Source: Olsenella_K absiana (GTDB taxonomy: Bacteria > Actinomycetota > Coriobacteriia > Coriobacteriales > Atopobiaceae). From it: 64,000 bases of DNA. This document shows positions 7,808 to 16,161 of the stretch, one piece after another. The position numbers and the translations under genes were made by a program. The notes beneath the pieces were generated by a model. That model worked only from the letters and a program-made list of their open reading frames with translations, was not told the DNA's origin and searched no databases. The stretch lies in assembly GCF_036408855.1 (NCBI RefSeq), contig NZ_JAZGJQ010000003.1, forward strand, positions 62,001 through 126,000, written 5' to 3'. Each line of letters starts with the position of its first letter. The stretch's first letter is position 1.

Positions 7808-9058
7808 TCAGCGGCTCGTGCTGAGGAGAGCGTCGACCAGCTGGATGTCCTCTGGGTCGTGCGAGCCGAGCGGCAGGCCGCAGGCCTCGAAGAAGTGGCT
7901 GCCGGCAAACTGCCGCGCGCGGAAGGAGTCGTGCGCGCCGTCGTCCAGGTAGCGCACGTGGCTGCGGCAGTCCGTGGTCCCGCAGAACAGGGCGCCGTGG
8001 CGCCTCGCGTACGCGCGGTACTCCTCGCCCGCGCTCCAGAGGATGACGCCGGCCATGTTCTCGAGCTCGTACACCACGGCGTAGCCCCGCCACGAGAGCC
8101 CTCGCTCGCGCACGTAGCGGTCGAGCACGGTGGCCATGAGGGTCACGCGCCTGAGCGTCTGCCGCGCGTCGACGATGACCGAGCCCTCGGGGACGCGCTG
8201 CCCGAAGTCCGAGAGCGCGGCGAGGGCCCGGGTGCGCTCGACGCCGTCCAGGGGCACGGCCGGCACGGTGAGCTTCATCGACTCGTCGCCGAAGAGCTCT
8301 ATGGCCGAGTGCGCCTCGCCCAGCCGCAGGGGCGGCGTGCCGCGCAGGATCAGCGAGTCGTGGGCGTGCTGCACGTGGCACGACATCCCCTGCCGCGAGA
8401 AGCACGCGCGCATGGCGGCCACGTGCCCCTCCACCTCAGCCCTCCCCACGGCCTCGGCGGGGCGGATGCCCATCCGGTAGAGGTAGAGGTCGAAGAGGGG
8501 CACGGCGCCGGCCGGTCCGGCGTCCGGGAAGAAGACCGTCCGGTGGCAGAAGCCGGCGACCTCCGCGTGGCGCCTCGTCGCCTTGCCGTAGAGCTCGACC
8601 AGCTCGCCGCCGGTCGCGGGTCCCGAGGTCGAGCCCTCGCGGATCTCCACCCGTCCGTCGGCCACGTAGGGCGGGAAGTCCCCCTCGCCGACCTGCACGA
8701 GGGCGACGCCCTGCCCCGGGTTGCCCGGGTCCTCGACGAAGCGCGCCTCGAAGGGCGGCGCGGGCGAGACGTGCCTGCGGCAGAGCTCGCCGACCGTCTG
8801 CGAGAAGTCCGCCTGCGGCCGGGGGATGGGCGTGACCTCCTTGGTGTCGTCGGCGATGCCGATCACGAGCCAGCCGCCGCGCGAGTTGGCGAAGGAGGCG
8901 ACGATCTTGGGGATCTTGCGCCGCACGGAGGCGGTGTCGGAGCACTTGAACTCGAGCACGAAGCCCTCGTCCATGTCCTTGAGCTGGGCCAGGTCCTCCC
9001 AGCCGACCTCGGCTATGGTCTTCTGACTGCCGTCGGGCGCGCGAAACGGGCTGAACAT
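7808..9058 (-). CDS. AlbA_2/Schlafen-type putative DNA-binding protein
   Basis: A 416-residue protein. Residues about 20-150 match the AlbA_2 domain: EGFVLEFKCSD, then KIPKIVASFANSRGGWLVIGIADD and IREGSTSGPATGGELVELYG. These proteins are usually annotated as transcriptional regulators or ATP-binding proteins; related Schlafen domains in eukaryotes cut RNA. The C-terminal 220 residues are not recognised. They contain FCHRTVFFPDAG and a long, mostly polar region without obvious membrane segments. The ATG at 9056-9058 follows GAGGGGGAGCC. It is convergent with the SDR gene and divergent from hslO. Confidence 0.7.
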   Translation of the reverse strand: MFSPFRAPDGSQKTIAEVGWEDLAQLKDMDEGFVLEFKCSDTASVRRKIPKIVASFANSRGGWLVIGIADDTKEVTPIPRPQADFSQTVGELCRRHVSPAPPFEARFVEDPGNPGQGVALVQVGEGDFPPYVADGRVEIREGSTSGPATGGELVELYGKATRRHAEVAGFCHRTVFFPDAGPAGAVPLFDLYLYRMGIRPAEAVGRAEVEGHVAAMRACFSRQGMSCHVQHAHDSLILRGTPPLRLGEAHSAIELFGDESMKLTVPAVPLDGVERTRALAALSDFGQRVPEGSVIVDARQTLRRVTLMATVLDRYVRERGLSWRGYAVVYELENMAGVILWSAGEEYRAYARRHGALFCGTTDCRSHVRYLDDGAHDSFRARQFAGSHFFEACGLPLGSHDPEDIQLVDALLSTSR

Positions 9059-9314
9059 GGCTCCCCCTCGATCGATGGGCGTCGCCTCCACCCAGTATGC
9101 CAGCCGGCAAGGTCTGCCGCGCCGCGCGTCCGCGTGCGGCGGGCGAGAAGGACCCGGGCCCGGAGGCCTGGCCCGGGGCCTCCTATGGAGCCGCTCGGTT
9201 TTCTCGCGCCGAAGGCGGTCCCGGGGAGGCCCGGCCGCTCGGTTGGGTACGAGAGACGGAAAGACGAGCAAGGGCCGGGCGGCGAGGGTGGCCGCGGCCA
9301 GAGACGGGGGAGAC

Positions 9315-10307
9315 ATGGCAGAGAAGGACAACGGCGTCGCGGGCGCCGGCGTGGGCACGGGCACGGGCGCCGTCGCGGGCACGGGCGCCGCCACGGGCGC
9401 GGAGCTCATCGACTTCAGGGACGCCCGCGTCCGCGGGGGCGACCACATCGTGAGGGGCACCGCGGCCGACGGGCTCGTGCGCGCCTTCGCCGTCACGGCG
9501 CGCGACACGGTCCAGACCGCCTGCGACAACCACCACGCGAGCCCGCTCGTGACGGCGGCGCTGGGCCGCCTCATGATGGGCGGCCTGATGATGGGCGCCA
9601 TGTCCAAGGACGAGGACGAGCTCATAACCCTCGTCATGTCCGGGGACGGCCCCATCGGCGGCCTGACCGTCACGGCCAACAACAAGGGACAGGTGAAGGG
9701 CTACGCCAACCATCCCAACGTGTGGCTCGACCTCAAGGGCGACAACCACCTCGACGTCGGGGGCGGCATCGGCGCGGGCACGCTGACGGTCGTGCGTGAC
9801 CTGCCGGGCGTGGAGCCCTACTCGAGCACCGTGCCGCTCGCCACGGGCGAGGTCGGCGACGACCTCACCTACTACTTCGCGGTCAGCGACCAGATCCCCA
9901 CAGCGGTCGGCGTGGGGGTCCTGGTGGACGTCGACCTGAGCGTGCGGCAGGCGGGCGGCTTCGTCGTCCAGCTCATGCCCGGCTACGACGACGCCCTGAT
10001 CGACCAGCTCTCCGCCAACCTCAAGGGCGTCGAGTCGGTGACGGAGATGCAGGAGCGCGGCATGTCCCCGACCGACGTCCTCGGCTACCTCCTGCGCGGC
10101 ATGGGGTACGAGGAGCTCGACGCGATGCCGGCGGAGTTCCGCTGCGGGTGCGACAAGGACCGCGCCTCCCGGATCGTCCTCGCGCTCGGCCGCGACGAGC
10201 TCGAGTCGATGGTCGAGAAGGGCGAGCCCGCGCTCGTCCACTGCCACTTCTGCGGCAGGGAGTACCGCTTCGAGCCCGACGAGCTCAAGGCCCTCCTCGA
10301 CGGCTAG
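9315..10307 (+). CDS. hslO: Hsp33 redox-regulated chaperone
   Basis: A 330-residue cytosolic holdase activated by oxidative unfolding. The C-terminal zinc module has the canonical CxC (FRCGCDKD, about residue 275) and CxxC (HCHFCGREY, about 309). The N-terminal domain has the family pattern GPIGGLTVTANNKGQVKGYANHP and GTLTVVRDL. Residues 8-27 are an additional Gly/Ala/Thr tail encoded by short G+C repeats, absent from most Hsp33 proteins. The ATG at 9315 follows GGGGGAG. It lies four bases from the stop of the convergent tryptophan transporter, so neither gene has room for a separate terminator. Confidence 0.96.
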   Translation: MAEKDNGVAGAGVGTGTGAVAGTGAATGAELIDFRDARVRGGDHIVRGTAADGLVRAFAVTARDTVQTACDNHHASPLVTAALGRLMMGGLMMGAMSKDEDELITLVMSGDGPIGGLTVTANNKGQVKGYANHPNVWLDLKGDNHLDVGGGIGAGTLTVVRDLPGVEPYSSTVPLATGEVGDDLTYYFAVSDQIPTAVGVGVLVDVDLSVRQAGGFVVQLMPGYDDALIDQLSANLKGVESVTEMQERGMSPTDVLGYLLRGMGYEELDAMPAEFRCGCDKDRASRIVLALGRDELESMVEKGEPALVHCHFCGREYRFEPDELKALLDG

Positions 10308-10310
10308 CGG

Positions 10311-10889
10311 CTACCCCTCGATCTTGAGGGCCTTGCGGATCGGCAGGTAGAGCGCCTGGACGAGGATTGCGTTGAAGGCGCCGGAGGCGATCACGACCGG
10401 CAGCATCGCGGCGACGAGCTGGCTGGCGGCGCCCACGAGGGCGATCTTGATCAGCATGAAGATGACGCCGGAGACGACGGTCGTCACGAGGGTGCCGACG
10501 AAGGGCACGAACCTCTTGGCGGCGCCCCTCATGCCGACGCGCACGATCTGGGCCATGAGCATGGCGGCCACGCCCTCGGCAGCGAAGTCGATGAAGGGCG
10601 AGGTGGTGGTGACCTGGATCACGGCGGCGGAGATGAGCCCGATGACCAGGGCCTCACCGACCTTGGGCCTCACGACGAGGATGGTGAGGCAGAAGGCGGA
10701 GATGATGAACTCGGGGCTGATGAGGCCGCCCGAGAAGCCCGAGATCGCCTTGCCGACCGTGAAGTTCAAGATCATGCCCGCCGCAAGCAGGACGGCGAGG
10801 AGGACGAGGGCCCGGACGTCGAGCCTGCTGCCCCCGGAGTGGCTGTATGTGCGGGGCTGCTGCTGGGTGGTGGCCTGGGACTGGGACAT
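10311..10889 (-). CDS. Tryptophan transporter, TrpP-like
   Basis: A 192-residue membrane protein with five or six helices after a polar N-terminus rich in Gln and Ser. The pattern GGLISPEFIISAFCLTILVVRPK and VGEALVIGLISAAVIQVTTTSPF resembles the TrpP/ECF S-component-like fold. Substrate assignment is mainly from its leader: a 22-codon peptide with three successive Trp codons, followed by a terminator hairpin, ends 38 bp before this start. Such an attenuator responds to charged tRNA-Trp, so tryptophan uptake is the natural role. The ATG at 10887-10889 follows AAGGAA. An alternative is another aromatic amino-acid or ECF S protein. Confidence 0.75.
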   Translation of the reverse strand: MSQSQATTQQQPRTYSHSGGSRLDVRALVLLAVLLAAGMILNFTVGKAISGFSGGLISPEFIISAFCLTILVVRPKVGEALVIGLISAAVIQVTTTSPFIDFAAEGVAAMLMAQIVRVGMRGAAKRFVPFVGTLVTTVVSGVIFMLIKIALVGAASQLVAAMLPVVIASGAFNAILVQALYLPIRKALKIEG

Positions 10890-10927
10890 GGCTGGTTCCT
10901 TTCTTCCTGACTCTTCGACGACGGCAT

Positions 10928-10964
10928 GGAAAAGGGGGCTTCCGGCCAATCCGGAAGCCCCCTT
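10928..10964 (-). terminator. Trp attenuator terminator
   Basis: On the minus strand, arms AAGGGGGCTTCCGG/CCGGAAGCCCCCTT enclose a 5-base loop and run into TTTTCC. It lies 27 bp after the stop of the Trp leader peptide and ahead of the transporter gene. Confidence 0.85.
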
Positions 10965-10991
10965 CGCATGCGCAGGTATGGCGCGAGAGAC

Positions 10992-11060
10992 TCACGATCG
11001 ACCGGTCGTATGAGCGGGGCGCCACCACCATGCCTGGGAAGTGCGAGCGTTCTGCGACAT
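10992..11060 (-). CDS. Trp leader peptide (attenuator) of the tryptophan transporter
   Basis: A 22-residue peptide beginning MSQNARTSQAWWWR. Codons 11-13 are three consecutive TGG, in a genome where Trp is rare. AGAGGAGG lies six bases before the ATG, so it should be well translated. A consensus-like promoter lies about 45 bp upstream and a strong terminator 27 bp downstream. This is the layout of classical transcription attenuation: stalling at Trp codons when charged tRNA-Trp is low would favour an antiterminator. I could not resolve the antiterminator pairing by eye. A very similar leader precedes trpB2 at 39094. Confidence 0.85.
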   Translation of the reverse strand: MSQNARTSQAWWWRPAHTTGRS

Positions 11061-11105
11061 GTGGCGCCTCCTCTCCGGTTCCTCCGACTGCTCTCGTACC
11101 GCTGG

Positions 11106-11134
11106 ACTATAGGCCGAGCCCGCGCGCCGCGCAA
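11106..11134 (-). promoter_or_regulatory. Promoter of the Trp leader/transporter transcript
   Basis: On the minus strand TTGCGC (11129-11134), a 17-bp spacer and TATAGT (11106-11111). It is placed correctly for the leader peptide ATG at 11060. Confidence 0.7.
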
Positions 11135-11278
11135 GGGGGGAGGAGGTTAAAGCTCGGTAACGTGGCGGCCTGCGCCGGGCGCACAGCCGGGCGCGTCGCC
11201 CCGCGCCCCCGCATTGCCGCGCCGGCGAGCCCGGGGTACATTCGTAGGCGTCGGAGCTCAGGAGAGCGCAGGCGGCGC

Positions 11279-11314
11279 CTGGGGCGGCGGCAGGCCGCCG
11301 GGCAGCCGCCCCAG
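11279..11314 (+). promoter_or_regulatory. Hairpin abutting the Shine-Dalgarno of the UDG-like gene
   Basis: Perfect 10-bp arms CTGGGGCGGC/GCCGCCCCAG end exactly where the ribosome site GGGAGGGG begins, with a further internal GGC/GCC helix. It could stabilise the 5' end of the mRNA or set translation; no ligand is implied. Confidence 0.5.
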
Positions 11315-11327
11315 GGGAGGGGTCGAG

Positions 11328-11927
11328 ATGGACGAGTCGAGGGCGTATCAGACGTTCGACGAGGTGTATGAGGCCATTCGGGCCGACGGGCAGAACGCGT
11401 CGTACACGGAGCGCGGGATCGACCCGCTCTACGCGGTCGCGGCGGACTCCCGCATCGTGGTCATCGGCCAGGCGCCGGGGAGGGTCGCGCAGGACACGCG
11501 CATACCCTGGAACGACAAGAGCGGCGACCGCCTGCGCGACTGGCTGGGCGTCGACCGCGATACCTTCTACGACCCGCATCGCGTCGCGATCGTGCCCATG
11601 GACTTCTACTACCCCGGGAAGGGCAAGTCGGGCGACCTGCCGCCTCGCAAGGGCTTCGCGGAGAAGTGGCACCCGGTCCTTCTCTCCATGATGCCCGAGG
11701 TGCGCCTCACGGTCCTCGTGGGGACCTACGCCACCCACCGCTACCTCGGGCTCAAGTCGTCCGTTCCGCTCACGGGCGTCGTGCGCGACTACCAGAGCTA
11801 CCTGCCGGAGTACTTCCCGCTCGTCCACCCCTCGCCCAGGAACCAGATCTGGATGAGGAGGAACCCCTGGTTCGAGGAGGAGGTCCTGCCCGACCTGAGG
11901 GCACGGGTGGCGGAGGCCCTCGCCTAG
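11328..11927 (+). CDS. Uracil-DNA glycosylase family protein
   Basis: A 199-residue single-domain protein of the UDG fold. Motif A is VVIGQAPGRVAQ (about 42-53), with WNDKSGDRLRDWL following. The middle has the MDFYYPGKGKSGDLPPR loop and the C-terminal active-site loop is LVHPSPRNQIW. These match the wider UDG-like family annotated for base-excision repair, but not the classical UNG motif GQDPYH, so activity on uracil is inferred. The ATG at 11328 follows GGGAGGGG directly after a long hairpin. It is divergent from the Trp leader and convergent with the amylase gene. Confidence 0.8.
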   Translation: MDESRAYQTFDEVYEAIRADGQNASYTERGIDPLYAVAADSRIVVIGQAPGRVAQDTRIPWNDKSGDRLRDWLGVDRDTFYDPHRVAIVPMDFYYPGKGKSGDLPPRKGFAEKWHPVLLSMMPEVRLTVLVGTYATHRYLGLKSSVPLTGVVRDYQSYLPEYFPLVHPSPRNQIWMRRNPWFEEEVLPDLRARVAEALA

Positions 11928-11976
11928 CCGCCGGGCATCGCGGGGGCAGGCGGGGGTCGCGCCCGGCTGCGGACGC

Positions 11977-13491
11977 CTAGCCCGCCGGCGAGGGGTTGGG
12001 CGCGGTGGCCGCCGCCTGCACGTAGTCGCGGTAGTCGTGCTCGAAGACGAGGGTCGCGTCACGCGGCACGTAGACGGCGAGGCTGCCGGAGGCGCACGGG
12101 AACGACGCCCAGCCGTCCGGGCCGATCGTCACCGAGGCCTCGTTGCCCATGACGCAGATCCAGGTCTCGCCGGCGTTCTCGTCTCCCACGTACATGCGCT
12201 TGGTGCCGCCGTCGCGGTCGGTGAGCACGACGGCCACCCCGCTGCCGGCGTGCTCGCGGTCGCCGCCGAGCGTCCAGCCGATCACGTCGGGGTCGTCGAG
12301 CCAGTCGCGCTGCTCCCCGTAGGCGAAGCGCCGGCGGATCTCCATGAGCAGCGACAGCTCGGGCACGGCCGGCTCGCCGTCGTTGGGCATGCCGAAGAGG
12401 TCGCCCTCGAAGACGCACGGGTACCCCTCGTGCCTGAGCAGGATGAGCGCATAGGCGGCGGGCTTGAACCACTCCTCCACGCTCGACTGCAGCGCCTGGC
12501 GCGGCTGCGTGTCGTGGTTCTCCACGAAGGTGACGGTCCTCGTGGGGTCGGTCTGCACGAGCGTGCCGTCGAAGATCCGCGACAGGTCCTGCTCGCCGAA
12601 GGAGTTGGAGGCGCGGAAGAGGTTGTAGTGCAGCGGCACGTCGAAGAGGCTCATGCTGCGGTCCCAGCCCAGGTAGTCCTTGAGCTCGCCCACGTCCGGC
12701 GACCAGTACTCGCCCACGCAGAAGAGCTCGCGCCCCGCGTGCGCCCGCATCCGGGAGAGCCAGTCGAGCGCGAAGCCGCGCGAGATGTGCTTGGCCGCGT
12801 CCAGGCGGATCCCGTCTGCGTGGGTCAGGTCCAGGTACCACTCGCCCCAGCGCATGAGCTGGTCGCGGACGGGCTGGTAGAGCGGGTCGACGTCTGCGCC
12901 CATCAGGAAGTCGTAGTTGCCGTTCTCGCGGCGCTCCACGTCCTCGCTCCAGCTCTTGCCCGAGAAGAGCCAGATGCCCGAGCGGCCGGTGAGCTGGTCG
13001 AAGTCCACGGCGTGGAAGTCGTGCCAGTCCCAGCAGAAGTCGTCGTATTTGCCGTGGCGCCCCGGGAAGGAGAAGCGCGTCCACGCGCCGATCGTCTCCT
13101 CGCCCGAGGTGTCGCGCTCGCGGTCCGTGGCCGAGACCTCGCGCGCCCGCACGCGCTCCCACGCATCGGCGCCCATGCGCTGGTTGAGTACCACGTCCAC
13201 GTAGACCTGGATGCCCGCCTCGTGGAAGGCGTCTATGGCCGCGAGGTACTCGTCCTTGGTGCCGTACTTGGTGCGCACGGAGCCCTTCTGGTCGAACTCG
13301 CCGAGGTCCCAGAGGTCGTAGACGCCGTAGCCGGTGTCGCCGGGCCCGTTCGCGCACTTGAACGCCGGCGGGAGCCACACCGCCGTGATCCCCTCGTCGG
13401 CGAAGAGCCTGGCGTCCGCAGCGAGGGTCGCCCAGTGCCTGCCGTCCGCCGGCAGGTACCACGAGAATGCCTGCATCATGGTGCCGTTCAT
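11977..13491 (-). CDS. Cytosolic alpha-amylase (GH13, AmyA/AmyS type)
   Basis: A 504-residue glycoside hydrolase without a signal peptide, so it should act on internal glucans or imported maltodextrins. It opens with MMQAFSWYLPADG, the pattern of cytosolic GH13_5 amylases. The catalytic nucleophile is Asp231 in DGIRLDAAKHI, the acid/base Glu261 in CVGEYW, and the third acid the Asp of FVENHDTQ near residue 330. In conserved region I, the usual DVVxNH reads DVVLNQ, so the substrate-binding histidine is Gln. The ATG at 13489-13491 follows GGGGAGG by four bases. The C-terminal beta domain ends in VPRDATLVFEHDY. Confidence 0.92.
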   Translation of the reverse strand: MNGTMMQAFSWYLPADGRHWATLAADARLFADEGITAVWLPPAFKCANGPGDTGYGVYDLWDLGEFDQKGSVRTKYGTKDEYLAAIDAFHEAGIQVYVDVVLNQRMGADAWERVRAREVSATDRERDTSGEETIGAWTRFSFPGRHGKYDDFCWDWHDFHAVDFDQLTGRSGIWLFSGKSWSEDVERRENGNYDFLMGADVDPLYQPVRDQLMRWGEWYLDLTHADGIRLDAAKHISRGFALDWLSRMRAHAGRELFCVGEYWSPDVGELKDYLGWDRSMSLFDVPLHYNLFRASNSFGEQDLSRIFDGTLVQTDPTRTVTFVENHDTQPRQALQSSVEEWFKPAAYALILLRHEGYPCVFEGDLFGMPNDGEPAVPELSLLMEIRRRFAYGEQRDWLDDPDVIGWTLGGDREHAGSGVAVVLTDRDGGTKRMYVGDENAGETWICVMGNEASVTIGPDGWASFPCASGSLAVYVPRDATLVFEHDYRDYVQAAATAPNPSPAG

Positions 13492-13642
13492 GGAGCCTCC
13501 CCAGACGATGCCGCTCTGGTGGAATGGTAGCGCCACCGTGTGGAGGTAGCGTTGCCGCCGACCTGCCGCCGACCTGCTAGAGTTGGGCGAGAAGGACCCG
13601 TCGGCGGCACGCGCGACGGGGGCGTCCGGGGAGGGGGTGCCG

Positions 13643-14578
13643 ATGTCCGCATGGGGTCGGATGCTTGCGCGCGCGGGCGCAGTGGCGCCCTCCTGCGACG
13701 CTGCCGCGGACGGCCGCGCGGGCGTCGTGGTCGCCTGCGGTGGCGCTGCCACGGGCGGGCTCGTGGGTTGCTACCGGCCCCTCCTCGACGAGGTGCGCCG
13801 CGCCCACCCGACCGCGCCGGTCGAGCTCGCGGTTGTCGGGGAGCCGGGCTCGCTCCCGGACGGGGGCGAGGTGCGCTCGGTGTCCCAGGCGCTCGACGCC
13901 CTCGCACGGGCCGGTGCGGCGCGCGCGGCCGTGCTTCCGGCGCTGGTCGCGGACGGGTCGGACCTCGCGCGGCTCCGCGCCGAGGTGGCGAGCGCGCCGG
14001 CCGGCCTCGCGCAGGTCGCGCTGGGCAGGCCGCTCGTCTCGCGCACGTCCGACGCGAGGCGCCTGGCCGAGGCCCTCGTCCGCGCCCTGCCGCAGGGGAG
14101 GAACGCCGTGACCGTCCTCGTGGGCGACGGGGGAGGGTCTCGCGCGGGCGCGGCCGGCTCCGGGGCGCTCTCCCTGCTCGAGGTCGCCCTCCGGGGACTC
14201 GGGAGGCCCGACCTCTGGGTGTGCCCGCTCGACGCCGACCCCACGGGGCTGCTGCGCCGTGTGGCGGAGGAGGCCCCGTGCGCCTTCTCGGTCAGGCTGG
14301 TGCCGCTCATGATGGCGGCCGGCGACCTCGAGCGCGCGCGGATCGGGGCGGACGCGGGGGAGAGCCTGCGCGCAGCGCTCGAGCGCTCGCTCTACGGCGT
14401 CGAGGTGCGCGAGGGCGGGCTCGTCTCGCTCATCGACGTCCGGTCGCTGCTGCTCGAGCACCTCGACGAGGCGCTGCGCCAGCTTGCCGCGAGGGTGCCG
14501 GGCGCGCCGGCGGCGGTCGAGCCGGCGGCGGGCGGGCAGGTTGCGGGAGCGCCGGCGGCGGGCCGCGCGGGCGAATGA
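13643..14578 (+). CDS. CbiK-like (sirohydrochlorin cobaltochelatase family) protein lacking the catalytic histidines
   Basis: A 311-residue protein with the two-lobed class II chelatase pattern: GVVVACGGAATGGLVGCYRP, VLPALVADGSDL, GRPLVSRTSDARRLAEAL, then VRLVPLMMAAGDLERARIGADAG and SLYGVEVREGGL. These align by eye with CbiK. The metal-binding histidine of the GHG motif is replaced (VLVGDGGGS), and the histidine after AGD in VAGDH is Leu (AAGDL). It is therefore probably not an active chelatase. The ATG at 13643 follows GGGGAGGGGG; upstream in-frame TTG is less likely. It forms a tight run with a NUDIX and a YwaF-like gene (10-bp gap, then ATGA overlap). No cobalamin genes are nearby. Confidence 0.65.
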   Translation: MSAWGRMLARAGAVAPSCDAAADGRAGVVVACGGAATGGLVGCYRPLLDEVRRAHPTAPVELAVVGEPGSLPDGGEVRSVSQALDALARAGAARAAVLPALVADGSDLARLRAEVASAPAGLAQVALGRPLVSRTSDARRLAEALVRALPQGRNAVTVLVGDGGGSRAGAAGSGALSLLEVALRGLGRPDLWVCPLDADPTGLLRRVAEEAPCAFSVRLVPLMMAAGDLERARIGADAGESLRAALERSLYGVEVREGGLVSLIDVRSLLLEHLDEALRQLAARVPGAPAAVEPAAGGQVAGAPAAGRAGE

Positions 14579-14588
14579 GGTGACAGGC

Positions 14589-15278
14589 ATGGGCGAGCTT
14601 GGTGCGAGGAGGGCGCCCTCGGACGCCGGCGCCAGGGCGACGGTCGAGCTGGTGCGCTCCTATCGGCCCGTGAACGAGCAGGAGGAGCGCGACAGGGAGC
14701 GGATCCTCCGGCTGCTCGAGCGCGAGGACGTCTGGGGCCGCGACAACGACCGCGCCCACCTGACCTCCTCGGCCTGGGTGTGCGACGCGTCCGCCTCGCG
14801 GGTGCTCATGTGCTGGCACCTCACCTACCGCTCGTGGAGCTGGCTCGGCGGCCACGCCGACGGCGAGCGCGACCTCCTCGCGGTCGCCCTGCGCGAGGTA
14901 GGCGAGGAGAGCGGGCTCACGAGGCTCGAGCCCGCGCTGCGCCGCCCCATATCGCTCGAGGTCCTGGCCGTGGACGGGCACGAGAAGCGCGGTCGGTACG
15001 TGGGCTCGCACGTCCACCTCAACCTCACCTGGCTCGTCGTCGCCGACCCCGCCGAGCCGCTGCGCCCCAAGCCCGACGAGAACCGTGCCCTCAGGTGGTT
15101 CTCTCCTGAGGGCGCCGTCGAGGCGAGCGCGGAGCCGTGGATGCGCGAGCGCATCTATCCCAAGCTCAACGTGGCGATGCGCGCCTGGGCCGAGGGGTCC
15201 GCCCGAGGCGGCGGCGCTCCCGGCTCGCCCGGGCGGACCGCGGCGGGCGGGACGGGCGAGGCGGGCGGCCCCCGATGA
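14589..15278 (+). CDS. NUDIX hydrolase
   Basis: A 229-residue protein. The Nudix box GGHADGERDLLAVALREVGEESGL is complete (G-x5-E-x7-REUxEExGU, about residues 86-109) and supplies the Mg-binding glutamates. The flanking sequence LMCWHLTYRSWSWLGGHADG and LTWLVVADPAEPLRPKPDEN resembles actinobacterial NUDIX proteins of unknown nucleotide substrate. A Gly/Ala/Pro-rich tail of about 30 residues ends the protein. GAGGTGA precedes the ATG at 14589. Its stop overlaps the start of the next gene (ATGA), so the two are probably co-translated. Confidence 0.85.
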   Translation: MGELGARRAPSDAGARATVELVRSYRPVNEQEERDRERILRLLEREDVWGRDNDRAHLTSSAWVCDASASRVLMCWHLTYRSWSWLGGHADGERDLLAVALREVGEESGLTRLEPALRRPISLEVLAVDGHEKRGRYVGSHVHLNLTWLVVADPAEPLRPKPDENRALRWFSPEGAVEASAEPWMRERIYPKLNVAMRAWAEGSARGGGAPGSPGRTAAGGTGEAGGPR

Positions 15279-16114
15279 GCGCCGCGCTCGGAATCGGCCC
15301 GGTGGCGGCCGCGCTCGGCGAGGGGCTCGCCTGGTTCCTGACGCCGGAGCCGGTCCTTCTCGCGCGCGGCGAGGGCTTCGCGACCTTCGGGCCCCAGCAC
15401 CTCGCGGTCCTCGCCTGCTGCCTCGCGTCCTTCTCCCTGCTGCTCCGCCGCTACTGCAGGCTGCCCGCCGGCCTCGCGCCCGGCTCGCCGCGCCGCAGGA
15501 TGCTCGTCGCGACCTCCGCCGTCCCGCTGGCGCTGCTCGCCTCCCGCGACGTGGCGCTGGCCGCCGACGGCCTGCTCGTCCCCATCTTCTGGCCGCTCCA
15601 CGTCTGCAACCTCTGCGAGTACCTGGCGCTCGCCTACGCCCTCACGTGCGACTCCGGCGCCGGCGAGCCCGTGGGTGAGGTCCTCTTCGCGTGGGGCGCG
15701 ACCGGCGGCCTCTCCGCGCTGCTCTTCCCCGGCTGGAGCTACTGCCCCATCCTCACGTACGCCTCGCTCGGGGGCTTCGCGGAGCACACGCTGCTGCTCG
15801 TGTGCGCGTGGGCGCCCGTGGCCGGAGGCGACTTCTCGCCCAGCGTGCGGCGCAGCTGGATCCCGGCGCTCGCGGCCCTTCTCGCCGGCGCCCTCTTCCG
15901 GCTGGCCAACCCGGTCTTCGACACCAACTTCTTCTTCGTGACGCGGCCGCTTTCGAACACGCCCTTCGAGGCCTTCGCGGACCTGCTCGGCAACCCCGGC
16001 TACCTGGTGCCCTACGCGCTGGGCGCCTACGGCGTCTGGATCGCGTGGTACGCCCTCGCGGCGCACCTGCCTTTGTCCTATCATGCGAGCGAGGCGCGGG
16101 GACGCCGGCGGTGA
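15275..16114 (+). CDS. YwaF/TIGR02206-type integral membrane protein
   Basis: A 279-residue membrane protein with about seven helices. Typical of the family are FGPQHLAVLACCL, LVPIFWPLHVCNLCEYLALAYAL, GGLSALLFPGW and a distal NPVFDTNFFFVTRPLSNTP segment. The function of the family is unknown. It follows the NUDIX gene with an ATGA overlap and closes a three-gene group; 47 bp separate it from the dehydrogenase downstream. Confidence 0.75.
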   Translation: MSAALGIGPVAAALGEGLAWFLTPEPVLLARGEGFATFGPQHLAVLACCLASFSLLLRRYCRLPAGLAPGSPRRRMLVATSAVPLALLASRDVALAADGLLVPIFWPLHVCNLCEYLALAYALTCDSGAGEPVGEVLFAWGATGGLSALLFPGWSYCPILTYASLGGFAEHTLLLVCAWAPVAGGDFSPSVRRSWIPALAALLAGALFRLANPVFDTNFFFVTRPLSNTPFEAFADLLGNPGYLVPYALGAYGVWIAWYALAAHLPLSYHASEARGRRR

Positions 16115-16161
16115 GGCGGCCCGCGCAGGTCTAGACGCGCGCCATGCGCAGGGGAGGAAAG

